DNA from: Terriglobia bacterium
Lineage (GTDB): Bacteria; Acidobacteriota; Terriglobia; Bryobacterales; Bryobacteraceae
Reading direction: 5' to 3'
Length of the DNA stretch: 64,000 bases
NCBI GenBank assembly: GCA_020073305.1
Contig: JAIQFK010000003.1
Coordinates: 186,001 to 250,000, forward strand
This document shows positions 1-8,902 of this stretch, in pieces. Position numbers and translations under genes: made by a program. The notes beneath the pieces are model-generated. The model had not been told where the DNA came from. It did no database searches and worked only from the letters and a program-made list of their open reading frames with translations. Each line of letters starts with the position of its first letter. Position 1 is the first letter of the stretch.

Positions 1-3000
1 CACGATATCCTGGATCGACACCTTGGGCGCTGCGTTTTCTTCAGGCAGAACCAGGCCGCGGACCAGCACCGCTTGATCCTCGGCCAGCATAGATGCGAGC
101 CGGTCAAAGTTGGTGGTGAACAACAGGCACTCGATGGCGCCAGTGCGGTCTTCCAGCAGCATGGCAGACCAGGGCTTTCCCTCGCGGTTGCGCTTGCGCT
201 GTATGCCCGTGATCACTCCGCACAGCGCGACCTCGACGCCCTTCTCCAGGCCCTCGAGATTCGCGCTCGAATGCGTAGCCAGCTCACGAACCTTATCTTC
301 GTACTGATCGAGCGGGTGCCCGGTCACATAGAACCCCAGCATCTCTTTTTCGCCCAGGAGCTTTTCGCGAAGCGGAATATCCGGGAGCGGCGGCAGAGCT
401 CTTTCCTCCTGCCCGTGCTCTTCGCTAAACGCGTCGCCGAACAGACCCTCCTGGCCGGTTTCTCGCGCCCGCTGTGCGCGCTGTCCCGCCTCCATGGCGC
501 CTTCGACCGCCGCCATCAACTGCGCACGGTTGCCTTCGAGCGAATCCATGGCTCCCGCCCGAATCAGGCTTTCCAGCATGCGCCGGTTGGTGGAGGCGAG
601 ATCCACCGAGTCGCAGAGTTGATAGATCGACCGGAACCGTCCCACCTTTTCTCGCGCGGCGCGAATCGCCTCGACGGCCGAAGGCCCGAGGTTCTTCACC
701 GCGCCGAGCCCAAAGCGAATGGCGTCGCCCACGGGCGTGAAATTCCAGTCGCTCGAATGAACATCCGGAGGCAGGACGGTGATGCCCATGTCGCGGCACT
801 CATTAATGTATTTCGCGATCTTGGCCGGGTTGCCGGTTTCCGAAGTCAACAGCGCCGCCATGAAATCCACCGGGTAGTGGGCTTTAAAGTAAGCCGTGAC
901 GAAAGCCAGGAAGGCGTACGCGGCCGAGTGCGATTTGTTGAAGCCGTAGCCGGCGAACTGCTCCATGAGATCGAAAATCTTCTCGATCTTGCGTTGCGGG
1001 AACCCGCGCTCGAGCCCGCCCTTCATGAAGCGCTCGCGCTGCGCCGCCATTTCCTCCGCCTTCTTCTTGCCCATGGCGCGCCGCAGAATGTCGGCTTCGC
1101 CCAGCGAGTAGCCGGCTAGGCGGCTGGCGATCTGCATCACTTGCTCCTGGTACAGAATTACGCCATAAGTTTCTTCGAGGATGGTCCGCAGCTCGGGCAG
1201 ATCGTAAGCGACCGCCTTGCGGCCGTGCTTGCGCTCGATGAAATCATCGAGCATGCCCCCCTTCATGGGCCCCGGCCGGTAGAGGGCGTTGAGCGCCGTG
1301 AGGTCTTCGATACGCGTGGGCTGATAGCGCATGAGCACATCGCGCATGCCCGGCGATTCGAACTGGAACACGCCGCTGGTAAACCCCTTCGAGAAAATCT
1401 CGTACGCCTTAGGATCTTCGAGCGGCAGATCCTCCAGCACGAGCTTCACTCCGTGCCGTTTCTCGATCAGCTTGACGGCATCGTCGATGAGTGTGAGCGT
1501 GGTCAGGCCCAGAAAATCCATCTTGAGCAGCGATAGTTTTTCCAGGCCGTTCATGTCGTACTGGGTGACAATTTCGTCTCGGTTGGTCTTGTAGAGCGGG
1601 ACCAGATCCTTAAGAGGCTCGGGCGATATCACCACCCCGGCCGCGTGCACCGAGCAGTTTCGCGCCATGCCCTCGAGCCGCTGCGCCACTTGCAGGATTT
1701 CGCCCACGCGCTGGTCTTTGCGCGCCAGTTCGTCGAATCCAGGCTCGGTCTTGATGGCATTCTCGAGGGAGATGTTGAGCACGTTGGGCACGAGCTTGGT
1801 GATGCGATCCACATCGGCAAAGCTCATGTCGAGCACGCGGCCTACATCTTTAATCGCGGCACGCGCGCCCAGCGTATTGAAGGTGATGATCTGCGCCACC
1901 TGCTCGCGCCCGTACTTCTCGGTGACGTACTGGATGACTTCACCGCGCCGGTTCATGCAGAAGTCGATATCGATGTCCGGCATGCTGATGCGCTCGGGGT
2001 TCAGGAAGCGCTCGAACAGCAGCCCGTACTCCAGCGGATCGATGTCAGTGATCTGCATGGAATAGCTGACCAGGCTGCCTGCCGCCGAACCGCGCCCCGG
2101 ACCCACGGGAATCGAGGTGGATTTCGCGAAGCGGATGAAATCCCACACGATCAGGAAGTAGCCCGAGAATTTCATCTGCTGGATCATGCGGATCTCGCGA
2201 TCCAGGCGCTCCGTGTATTCCGCCAGATCGTGCTTGAGCCGGCCTTGAGTGCGCAGTGCCTCCAGGCGCGGGCGGCGTTTTTCAAATCCCTGGCGCGCCA
2301 CGAATTCGAAATACGTGTCCGTGGTGTGCCCGGCAGGCACTTCGAAGCGCGGAAACGGCTCTTTGATCTTTTCCAGCTTCACCTGGCAGCGCTCGGCGAT
2401 CTGCCACGTGCGGTCGACCGCGTCTTCGAGTTCGCCGAAAAGCTGCAGCATCTCCGCGCGCGACTTCAGGTAAAAATCGGGATGATCCCAGTGCATGCGC
2501 GCGGGGTCGGACATGGTCTTGCCCGTCTGAATGCACATCAGGATTTCGTGTGCCCGCGCATCCTCGCGGCGCAGGTAGTGCGCGTCGTTGGTAGCCACCA
2601 GCGGGATACCGGTCTCTGAGGAGAGCCGGTTCACCTGAGGCGTCACGCGCTTGTCCTGCTCGAGTCCGTGGTCCTGAATTTCGAGAAAGAAATTGCCGCG
2701 GCCGAAAATGTCCTGATAGGTGTAGGCCAGGCGGCGAGCGTCGTCGTAGCGATCCGCCAGGATGGTTTCGTTGACGTCACCGCGCAGGCATGCCGACATG
2801 GCGATCAGGCCTTTAGAGCGCGTGGCGAGCAGATCCTTGTCGATGCGCGGCTTGTAATAGAAGCCTTCCAGGAAGGCGGTCGATACCAGGTCGATCAGAT
2901 TGCGATAGCCGTCCTGATTCTCGCAGAGCAGCACTAGGTGGTTGTAGCGGTCGCTTTCCGAGCGCGTTTTGTGGCCCTGCTGCGAAACGTATACCTCGCA

Positions 3001-3201
3001 GCCGATCACCGGGTGGATGCCCTTGGCTTTGGCCGTGTTATAGAACTGCACGGCGCCGAAGAGATTGCCGTGGTCGGTCATGGCGACCGCGGGCATCTTC
3101 TGCTCGGCGACGGCATCCATCAGCTGGGAGATCTCGCAGGCGCCGTCAAGCAGCGAGTAATCCGTGTGGCAATGCAGATGTACGAAGGGTGTATCGGCCA
3201 T
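1..3201 (-). CDS. dnaE: DNA polymerase III alpha subunit (3' end outside window)
   Basis: Replicative polymerase catalytic subunit. The minus strand is open from ATG at 3201 to the window edge (1067 codons). The N-terminus is a PHP domain (HLHCHTDYSLLDGA near residue 8). The central palm carries PDIDIDF followed by CMNRRGEV, which holds catalytic aspartates, and later GYGFNKSHSAAYA and the RPGPM segment typical of DnaE1. The final visible part enters the OB-fold (GVITGIQRKRNREG). Family members are about 1150-1180 residues, so roughly 100 residues are missing off the edge. The start is supported by GGAG about 8 bases upstream; the nearby ATG at 3208 is out of frame. Very secure. Confidence 0.97.
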   Translation of the reverse strand, partial: MADTPFVHLHCHTDYSLLDGACEISQLMDAVAEQKMPAVAMTDHGNLFGAVQFYNTAKAKGIHPVIGCEVYVSQQGHKTRSESDRYNHLVLLCENQDGYRNLIDLVSTAFLEGFYYKPRIDKDLLATRSKGLIAMSACLRGDVNETILADRYDDARRLAYTYQDIFGRGNFFLEIQDHGLEQDKRVTPQVNRLSSETGIPLVATNDAHYLRREDARAHEILMCIQTGKTMSDPARMHWDHPDFYLKSRAEMLQLFGELEDAVDRTWQIAERCQVKLEKIKEPFPRFEVPAGHTTDTYFEFVARQGFEKRRPRLEALRTQGRLKHDLAEYTERLDREIRMIQQMKFSGYFLIVWDFIRFAKSTSIPVGPGRGSAAGSLVSYSMQITDIDPLEYGLLFERFLNPERISMPDIDIDFCMNRRGEVIQYVTEKYGREQVAQIITFNTLGARAAIKDVGRVLDMSFADVDRITKLVPNVLNISLENAIKTEPGFDELARKDQRVGEILQVAQRLEGMARNCSVHAAGVVISPEPLKDLVPLYKTNRDEIVTQYDMNGLEKLSLLKMDFLGLTTLTLIDDAVKLIEKRHGVKLVLEDLPLEDPKAYEIFSKGFTSGVFQFESPGMRDVLMRYQPTRIEDLTALNALYRPGPMKGGMLDDFIERKHGRKAVAYDLPELRTILEETYGVILYQEQVMQIASRLAGYSLGEADILRRAMGKKKAEEMAAQRERFMKGGLERGFPQRKIEKIFDLMEQFAGYGFNKSHSAAYAFLAFVTAYFKAHYPVDFMAALLTSETGNPAKIAKYINECRDMGITVLPPDVHSSDWNFTPVGDAIRFGLGAVKNLGPSAVEAIRAAREKVGRFRSIYQLCDSVDLASTNRRMLESLIRAGAMDSLEGNRAQLMAAVEGAMEAGQRAQRARETGQEGLFGDAFSEEHGQEERALPPLPDIPLREKLLGEKEMLGFYVTGHPLDQYEDKVRELATHSSANLEGLEKGVEVALCGVITGIQRKRNREGKPWSAMLLEDRTGAIECLLFTTNFDRLASMLAEDQAVLVRGLVLPEENAAPKVSIQDIV

Positions 3202-3372
3202 ATTTCATGCTCCGCCCTTTAAAGGACGGTCGGTGGGGGAAGTGAGGGAACATTTCTATTGTAACGTCCGCGGATCGTTTATGCTTCAATGCGTCAAGCG
3301 ATAATGGAAGCGTCCAGCGCACGGCCTTGACCGAGGCCAGAGATCAGCAGGTTTTTCGGAATTATCGTAGCC

Positions 3373-3594
3373 ATGTACTACAACGATCATGGACCGCCGC
3401 ATTTTTACGTCCGGTATGGCGGCGACAAGGCGTTGATTGCGATTGATACACTTACAGTTCTGGAGGGCCGGATTCCACCTCGAGCGCTTGGTCTGATTGT
3501 CGAATGGGGTACGCTTCATCGTGACGAACTTCTCGCCGATTGGAGCAGGTCCCGTCAACTGGAACCGCTAAAGAAGATCGATCCTCTGGCTTAA
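3373..3594 (+). CDS. DUF4160 domain protein with lost or non-canonical start
   Basis: Small protein of the DUF4160 family, usually paired with DUF2442 in a module proposed to be toxin-antitoxin-like; its biochemical role is not established. From ATG 3373 it reads MYYNDHGPPHFYVRYGG, the family core. The conserved family head (PEISRFFGIIV) is also present in frame just upstream from 3337, but where the usual ATG belongs there is AGG (3334-3336), preceded by CCG and an in-frame TGA (3328-3330). No ATG, GTG or TTG lies between that stop and 3373. Either a point mutation destroyed the start, or the shorter form is made. The downstream DUF2442 gene begins 4 bases after the stop. Family call is firm, functionality is uncertain. 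Confidence 0.8.
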   Translation: MYYNDHGPPHFYVRYGGDKALIAIDTLTVLEGRIPPRALGLIVEWGTLHRDELLADWSRSRQLEPLKKIDPLA

Positions 3595-3598
3595 ACCT

Positions 3599-3874
3599 AT
3601 GCTCACCGACGTTGTTGAAGTCAGACCGATGGATGGCTATCAGCTTTATCTTCGCTTCGAGGACGGAGTCGAAGGCGTCATCGATCTCGAAGAGCTGATT
3701 CCGTTTGAGGGAGTATTCGCTGCGCTTCGCCAGCGATCGTTTTTCGAACAGGTTCGTGTGAATTCCGAGCTTGGCGCGATTTGCTGGCCTAACGGCGCCG
3801 ATCTTGACCCGGATGTCCTGTACGCGCGGCTCAGCGGCCGGCCTATCCCCTCATTCGAGGCAAAGAAAACCTGA
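3599..3874 (+). CDS. DUF2442 domain protein
   Basis: 91-residue protein with the DUF2442 pattern: an N-terminal strand pair (VVEVRPMDGYQLYLRFEDGVEG), a Leu-Ile-Pro-Phe-Glu segment, then ICWPNGADLDPDVLY near the C-terminus. Proteins of this family commonly sit beside DUF4160 and have been listed as antitoxin-like partners on genomic context; no activity is demonstrated. It follows DUF4160 by 4 bases, so the two are almost certainly cotranscribed. G+C looks a little lower than the housekeeping genes around it. Confidence 0.85.
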   Translation: MLTDVVEVRPMDGYQLYLRFEDGVEGVIDLEELIPFEGVFAALRQRSFFEQVRVNSELGAICWPNGADLDPDVLYARLSGRPIPSFEAKKT

Positions 3875-3889
3875 CCACTCCTGCCCCGT

Positions 3890-3904
3890 TATACTACCCA
3901 TGTG
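3890..3904 (+). promoter_or_regulatory. -10 box six bases before GTG of the YihY gene
   Basis: TATACT at 3890-3895 is followed by six bases and then the GTG start at 3902. No Shine-Dalgarno sequence is seen. A start point about seven bases after the -10 box would fall on or next to the GTG, so the transcript would be leaderless. No clear -35 element was found. Confidence 0.45.
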
Positions 3905-4759
3905 CAGCCCACGTGGCGAGCCCTGCCCTATCTGCTCCAGCGCACCTTGATCGCCGCTATCGATGACGGCTGTTTCGTGATCGCCAAAGGCGCCGCTTAC
4001 TCCGCACTGCTCTCGTTCTTTCCCGTTCTCACGTCGGTCGCCACCATCCTGGTGATGACGCGCGCCGGCTTCGTCTGGAAGACTCTCTCGGACGCTCTGC
4101 AAACGGTCTTGCCGCCCGGTACCGAACAGCTCGTGCTGGCGCAATTCCGGGCACGCGGACAGAAGTCCATCACGCTGCTCTTCGTGGCTCTGCTGCTCGC
4201 GCTCTGGGCGGCGTCGGGTGTGATTAAGAGCCTGTTGGAGGGATTTCACTCCGCGTACCGCATCCCCATCGGGCGCTCGTTCTTCCGCGAGACCGGCGTA
4301 GCGATCGGCCTGGTTTTCCTGGCGGCGATTCCCATGTTGGGAGCGTCCGTTCTGGTCCTGTTTGGCAACGAAGTGGACCGCTCGATGTTGGGAATTTCGA
4401 AGCTCGATCCGCTGCTCACTCGGTTGGCCGGCGTTGGGCACTACATCAGCGTGATCGGGCGTTACGTGGTGGCGTTTGCCTCGACGGTCGCGCTCACATC
4501 CATCCTCTACTTTTACGGCCCGAACCGCCGCCAGAAGTGGAGCGGTGTGTGGCGCGGCGCTGTGCTGGCCACGGTGCTGTGGCTGCTCGCTACCAAGGGT
4601 TTTGCTTCCTACGTGCGGCATATCGCCCACTACAACGTGATGTACGGCAGCATCGGCGCCAGCATCGCGCTGCTGGTCTGGATGTACCTGATGGCCGCCA
4701 TCGCCATTTTTGGCTGCGAATTCAACGCGGAGTTCGAACGGTTGTCGGCGGCGGATTAG
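3902..4759 (+). CDS. YihY/BrkB (UPF0761) family inner-membrane protein
   Basis: 285-residue polytopic membrane protein of the YihY/virulence factor BrkB family. The N-terminal signature is visible (DGCFVIAKGAAYSALLSFFPVLTS, residues about 21-44), followed by an amphipathic stretch and hydrophobic segments near residues 95-115, 130-160, 185-205 and 245-270. The C-terminus shows the family YGSIGASIALLVWMY motif. Function is unproven; despite an old RNase BN label the family is not a nuclease. GTG is the in-frame start; an overlapping ATG at 3900 is in another frame. It is placed between the DUF4160/2442 pair and the HD operon. Confidence 0.9.
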   Translation: MQPTWRALPYLLQRTLIAAIDDGCFVIAKGAAYSALLSFFPVLTSVATILVMTRAGFVWKTLSDALQTVLPPGTEQLVLAQFRARGQKSITLLFVALLLALWAASGVIKSLLEGFHSAYRIPIGRSFFRETGVAIGLVFLAAIPMLGASVLVLFGNEVDRSMLGISKLDPLLTRLAGVGHYISVIGRYVVAFASTVALTSILYFYGPNRRQKWSGVWRGAVLATVLWLLATKGFASYVRHIAHYNVMYGSIGASIALLVWMYLMAAIAIFGCEFNAEFERLSAAD

Positions 4760-4839
4760 GATTTGGAAAGGCGAACGCTATATATTGGGTTTGAATGATC
4801 CAGAGTCCTAGATCTATGGTAGTATCTGAAGAGATAGGC

Positions 4840-4868
4840 TTGATTTTCGCTATTTATTCGCCTATAGT
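4840..4868 (+). promoter_or_regulatory. Promoter of the HD/YwgA-like operon
   Basis: TTGATT (4840-4845), 17 bases, TATAGT (4863-4868): a good sigma70-type match in an AT-rich gap. Transcription would begin near 4875, downstream of the ATG at 4869, which argues that translation begins at GTG 4899 instead. Confidence 0.6.
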
Positions 4869-4898
4869 ATGAACCGGGATTACTTGTCGGAGAACGAC

Positions 4899-6173
4899 GT
4901 GCCTACGCAGCGGGTACGTTGTCCGGTGCACGGGTTCATCCGGTATTCGAAGAATGAACGCAAGCTGATTGACCACGAAGTATTTCAAAGACTCCGTCAC
5001 ATCCGCCAGCTTGCGATGGAGTACCTCGTCTATCCCGGGGCCATGCATACAAGGTTTGAGCACAGCCTCGGTGTTATGGAGATGGCTACCCAGATGTTCG
5101 ATACGCTGGAGCGGCAACACCGGGAACAGATTCAGGACGACCTGAAGCAAGTGCCAGAACTGCGTGAGCAGACAATGCCGAAGGCACGGCAACTCGTCCG
5201 GCTGTTAGGTTTGCTGCACGATGTCGGGCATCCAGCATACGCTCATGCTGGGGAAAAGGGCATTCCTGGCCAGGATCATGAGAAAGTGTCAATCTACGTC
5301 ATCCAAAATGTCCTTTCGGCTCTGATCGACAGCATCTTCTTCCAGGGTGCTTCCGGTTTGCTTGTTCGGCTCATGGAAAAATCGCCAGAACTGGCGTTTT
5401 TGGGCCAACTTGTGGCTGGAGAACTTGATGCCGATCGTGCCGACTACCTGCTTCGAGATTCTCTACACTGCGGTGTTGCGTATGGTCTGTACGATTCCGC
5501 TAAACTGATCGAATCATTAACTCTGATCAAACATGCGGACACCGGTAGGCTCCAGCTCGCCCTCCATCGCGGAGGAGAGCATGCGTTCGAAGCAATGATC
5601 CTAGCTCGGTATCAGATGAATACGCAGGTGTACTTGCACAAAATCAGACGGCTCTATGACCACTATTTGGAAGAATACATGAAACTCTGGGGGCCTGAAT
5701 ACTACAAAGATCTAGGCGACGTGCTGAAACACGACGATATGTCGGTCATGCAGGAGATTCGAAAGGACGCAGCGCAAGTGGGTCCGCGGCAAATCTGGGC
5801 ACGTCGAATCGTCGATCGGCGGCATCATCGCGTAGTCTACGAGACCGGTGACAATGCAGATCAACCAAAGCTTCAGAAGGCGAAGCGTATTTTGAAAGAG
5901 CTTCAGAAGCACTACGAAAACACAGATTTTTTCCTCGATGACTCGCCTGTACCCATCTATAAACTGTCTATACCGGGCGACCAAGAGGAACAGCAGGTTG
6001 AAGATCTATACATTCAACAGAGGAATGGTGGCCGTACTCTGCTGGCGCACGAGAGCGCTATCATCAGCAAAATACCCAAGCGCGTTCGCACAGTTCGAAT
6101 CTTTGCCGAAGCAGAAGGCAATCTCTTGAAAGCTATTCGCTCGGATGCCGCGAATCTGGAAAGGAATGTATGA
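4899..6173 (+). CDS. COG1078-type HD-domain phosphohydrolase (SAMHD1/YwfO-like)
   Basis: Predicted metal-dependent phosphohydrolase on nucleotides, in the family of dNTP triphosphohydrolases and YwfO. Core motifs are HTRFEHSLGV (about residues 50-59), the HD pair in LLHDVGHPAYAHAGE and a downstream Asp in LDADRADYLLRD, all classical for COG1078. The start was moved from ATG 4869 to GTG 4899 because a promoter -10 box ends at 4868, GGAG lies six bases before 4899 (4889-4892), and family proteins begin close to the CPVHGFI segment. It overlaps the next gene by four bases (ATGA). G+C is visibly lower than in flanking genes, suggesting transfer. Substrate unknown; a nucleotide-depleting or regulatory role is an inference. 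Confidence 0.88.
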   Translation: MPTQRVRCPVHGFIRYSKNERKLIDHEVFQRLRHIRQLAMEYLVYPGAMHTRFEHSLGVMEMATQMFDTLERQHREQIQDDLKQVPELREQTMPKARQLVRLLGLLHDVGHPAYAHAGEKGIPGQDHEKVSIYVIQNVLSALIDSIFFQGASGLLVRLMEKSPELAFLGQLVAGELDADRADYLLRDSLHCGVAYGLYDSAKLIESLTLIKHADTGRLQLALHRGGEHAFEAMILARYQMNTQVYLHKIRRLYDHYLEEYMKLWGPEYYKDLGDVLKHDDMSVMQEIRKDAAQVGPRQIWARRIVDRRHHRVVYETGDNADQPKLQKAKRILKELQKHYENTDFFLDDSPVPIYKLSIPGDQEEQQVEDLYIQQRNGGRTLLAHESAIISKIPKRVRTVRIFAEAEGNLLKAIRSDAANLERNV

Positions 6174-6739
6174 GCAGCGCTAGCGATCTTGTGTATTCTA
6201 ATGACCTCTGCTCTGCTTTTGTTACAGCAATCGTGAGATCGTTCGAAAAGAACCACCCAAATCGGTGGCTCGGTCGGACGGCCACCCAAAAGCTCACGTA
6301 TTTTGCAAAGGTGCTTGGAGTTCCGGTTCCAGTTTCTTTCGGAATTTACACGTACGGCCCCTACTCGGACACCGTTACCTTTGCTGTTGAGTCATTGCTC
6401 GCGGACGAAGTAATCGTTGACCAGAGCAGAAAACCCGAATACTCGAGCTACCGCCTTGGGCCTAATGGCAAGGCGCTTCTTCAAATGTTTGACCCTGAAC
6501 TTCGGCCCCATGTCAGCATGATCGACCGTGTCGTCAAGGCGCTTGGGGGCTTCAAACCACAGGAATTGGAGCTAATTGCCACCCTGCACTTCATTGCGCA
6601 AAAGGTCCCACAGCTGATTGGGCGAAAGGCGACGAAAGAAGAGGTCGTCTGGGAATTCAAGTCAATAAAGGGCGACAAGTTCTCAAGTGAGGAGATCAGT
6701 GCTTGGTACGATGCGCTCGTGCAAGCCGGTCTAGCTTAA
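6170..6739 (+). CDS. YwgA-like protein (possible DUF4065/Panacea relative)
   Basis: 189-residue soluble protein. The arrangement RTATQKLTYFAKVLGVP, then FGIYTYGPYSDTV, then a YRLGPNGKALL winged-helix-like segment resembles Bacillus YwgA and, more distantly, SocA/DUF4065 ('Panacea') proteins, where KL-x-YF and YGPYS-type segments are conserved. In Bacillus ywgA sits beside ywfO, an HD phosphohydrolase, the same pairing as here. The ATG overlaps the HD stop codon (ATGA), indicating translational coupling. Panacea-type domains act as antitoxins in several systems, so it may neutralise or regulate the HD enzyme; this is inference. The gene ends 13 bases before a convergent gene. Confidence 0.6.
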   Translation: MSSASDLVYSNDLCSAFVTAIVRSFEKNHPNRWLGRTATQKLTYFAKVLGVPVPVSFGIYTYGPYSDTVTFAVESLLADEVIVDQSRKPEYSSYRLGPNGKALLQMFDPELRPHVSMIDRVVKALGGFKPQELELIATLHFIAQKVPQLIGRKATKEEVVWEFKSIKGDKFSSEEISAWYDALVQAGLA

Positions 6740-6751
6740 TCGCTTTACAGC

Positions 6752-8902
6752 TTATTTCAATATCTGGAACAAATTGCTGTAATCGTCGGTCCACATGCGC
6801 AGGCCGGGGATGCGTTTCACCGGCGTCGCGGCGCGCCGGATGAACGGATACTGAAAGAGGCTTTCGCGGGTCGAGATCAGAACCCAGGTGGCTCCAAACA
6901 CGGCGTTGTCGTCGTCGTCCTCGGTATCAATCAAGGCCGAGCGACGCCCGAGCGAGTTTGCGGCGTTCTCCACCACGGGCGCAAGGTCCAGATGCTTATT
7001 CGAAACGTGCACGGCAAGCACCCCGCCCGGCTGGAGATGCCGGAAGTAGAGTCCGAACGCCTCGCGCGTCAATAAGTGCACGGGGATGGAATCGCTCGAA
7101 AAAGCGTCTACCGCCAAAATGTCGTAGTTCTGCGGCGGCTCGCGCTCGAGCGAGAGCCGTGCGTCGCCCAGCACGATATCGATCTTGGCCTTGGATTCGG
7201 GTACGAAGCGGAACTGGCTGCGGGCGATATCGATCACCAGCGGATTGATGTCGTAAAAACGAAACGTGTCGCCGGGCCGTCCATACGCCGCAATCGTTCC
7301 CGTACCGAGCCCGATCACCCCCACGCGCAGGCCAAGGCGTACCTGGGCTTCCTGGATCGCCAGGCCGATGCCGGTTTTGTAACCGTAATAGGTCGTCGGC
7401 TGCATGTGACGTCCCGCGTCGAGAAACTCCTCGCCATGATTGATCGTGCCGTGCGTCAGCTTGCGAATTTTGGCCTCCTCGACACCGTCTCCCTCGTCGT
7501 TCACACGCAGAGCGCCGTAAAAATTGCGGACCAACAGGAGCGACCCGGTGCGGAACTGGTGGATCTCGTATCCCAGACAGGTGGCCAACGCCAAAGCGCA
7601 TCCGATTGAGCCGATCCAGACGATCTTGGCGAACAGCCTATGGTCGATTCCCGAGCGGCCGGGCCGCACCGCCAGTACGATCATGACGGCGCACCAAACC
7701 ATCGCGATCGGCAATTCAAAATAGCCGGAGAAAAAATGCGGCGCAACCAGGCCGACGAGGACTCCGCCCAGGGCGCCGCCGATGGAAATCATCAGATAGA
7801 ACGAAGTGAGGTGGCCGTGCGAAGGCTTCAGTCGCGCCAGTTCGCCGTGGCAAACCATCGTGCATACAAAGAGCCCGCCAGCAAAGACGCCAATCAACAG
7901 GGACAGTGGAGGGTTCTGAAAATCTTCGCCCATCGCGTATGCCATGCTGCCGAGCGCCACCGCCGCCAGCTTCAGAAACGTAGGGCGGTGATACCAGCCG
8001 CGCCCCTCGAAGCAAAGAATGAAGCTGAGCAGGTAGAGCGTGAGGGGTAAAATCCACAGGAAGGGAATCGACGCCACATTCTGAGTGAGATGGTTGGTCA
8101 CGGCCAGCAGCATGGTCGAGCCGCACGCTGCGAACGACACCCAGGTCAATTGCAGGCCCCAACCGGGTGGCGAGTCATCGGCGGCTTCTACATCGTTGAT
8201 GGGCGCGCGGCCCGTGCGCGCAAGCCATGCCACCGAGCCACACAGAAGCACGAAACCGAGATAAGCTGCCGACCAGGTCCACGCCTGATGGCCGGTCGAA
8301 AACACCGGCTCGACCAGCACCGGATAACTCACCAGCGCCAGCATTGAACCGGCATTGGACAGCGCAAACAACCGGTAGGGCGTGGCGTTTTCGTGAGTGC
8401 GCGCATACCATGCCTGGAGCATCGGAGTGGTCGCCGAAAGCAGCAGGTAGGGCAAGCCCAGCGTGACGGCCAGCAGGCCCAGAATACGCCAGGAGGGATC
8501 TTCATTTCCCAGCGGCTTCCAGGCGGCGCCCGGAATCACCGGGAGCGTCAGGATGCTCGCGGCCAGCAATCCGATGTGCATGAAGACTTGCGTCCGCGGG
8601 GCCAGCCGGCGCATGGCCACGTGAGCGTAAAGATAGCCGGCCAGCAGCACGGTCTGAAAGAAAAGCAGGCAGGTGGTCCAGACCGCCGCGGATCCGCCGA
8701 ACCAGGGCAATACGATCTTGGCAATGATGGGCTCGATCTCGAAAAGAAGGAACGCGCTGAAAAAGATGGTGACCGCGTATAAAGCCAGCGGGGCTCCGCG
8801 ATGCCCCGGAGCGCCGCCGTCAGAACCGATACTACTTGTAAGCAGGGATGCCGGTGACGCGCTCTCCGATGACAAGGGCATGGATGTGGTCGGTTCCTTC
8901 AT
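6752..8902 (-). CDS. Membrane-fused spermidine-synthase-like protein
   Basis: About 716 residues. The N-terminal ~470 residues hold roughly eleven hydrophobic segments (first near YAVTIFFSAFLLFEIEP). The C-terminal ~220 residues form a SAM-binding, spermidine-synthase-like Rossmann domain (GVIGLGTGTIAAYG, VLGDARLSLE, YDILAVDAFSSDSIPVHLL). True aminopropyltransferases carry GGGDG at the nucleotide loop; GLGTGT here makes polyamine synthesis doubtful. This is a common membrane-fused paralogue whose substrate is unknown. The ATG at 8902 gives a 71-base overlap with the preceding acyl-CoA dehydrogenase gene; an internal ATG at 8881 is equally possible. Likely cotranscribed with that gene. Confidence 0.85.
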   Translation of the reverse strand: MKEPTTSMPLSSESASPASLLTSSIGSDGGAPGHRGAPLALYAVTIFFSAFLLFEIEPIIAKIVLPWFGGSAAVWTTCLLFFQTVLLAGYLYAHVAMRRLAPRTQVFMHIGLLAASILTLPVIPGAAWKPLGNEDPSWRILGLLAVTLGLPYLLLSATTPMLQAWYARTHENATPYRLFALSNAGSMLALVSYPVLVEPVFSTGHQAWTWSAAYLGFVLLCGSVAWLARTGRAPINDVEAADDSPPGWGLQLTWVSFAACGSTMLLAVTNHLTQNVASIPFLWILPLTLYLLSFILCFEGRGWYHRPTFLKLAAVALGSMAYAMGEDFQNPPLSLLIGVFAGGLFVCTMVCHGELARLKPSHGHLTSFYLMISIGGALGGVLVGLVAPHFFSGYFELPIAMVWCAVMIVLAVRPGRSGIDHRLFAKIVWIGSIGCALALATCLGYEIHQFRTGSLLLVRNFYGALRVNDEGDGVEEAKIRKLTHGTINHGEEFLDAGRHMQPTTYYGYKTGIGLAIQEAQVRLGLRVGVIGLGTGTIAAYGRPGDTFRFYDINPLVIDIARSQFRFVPESKAKIDIVLGDARLSLEREPPQNYDILAVDAFSSDSIPVHLLTREAFGLYFRHLQPGGVLAVHVSNKHLDLAPVVENAANSLGRRSALIDTEDDDDNAVFGATWVLISTRESLFQYPFIRRAATPVKRIPGLRMWTDDYSNLFQILK

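Noticed and set aside
73-1119. 348-codon plus-strand reading frame opposite dnaE
   Set aside because: Arg/His-rich composition typical of an antisense frame of a GC-rich gene; the dnaE frame on the other strand has clear polymerase motifs.
3202-3300. dnaE promoter with TACAAT -10
   Set aside because: TACAAT is present on the minus strand but TTGAAG/TTGACG candidates are 20 and 28 bases away, outside workable spacing.
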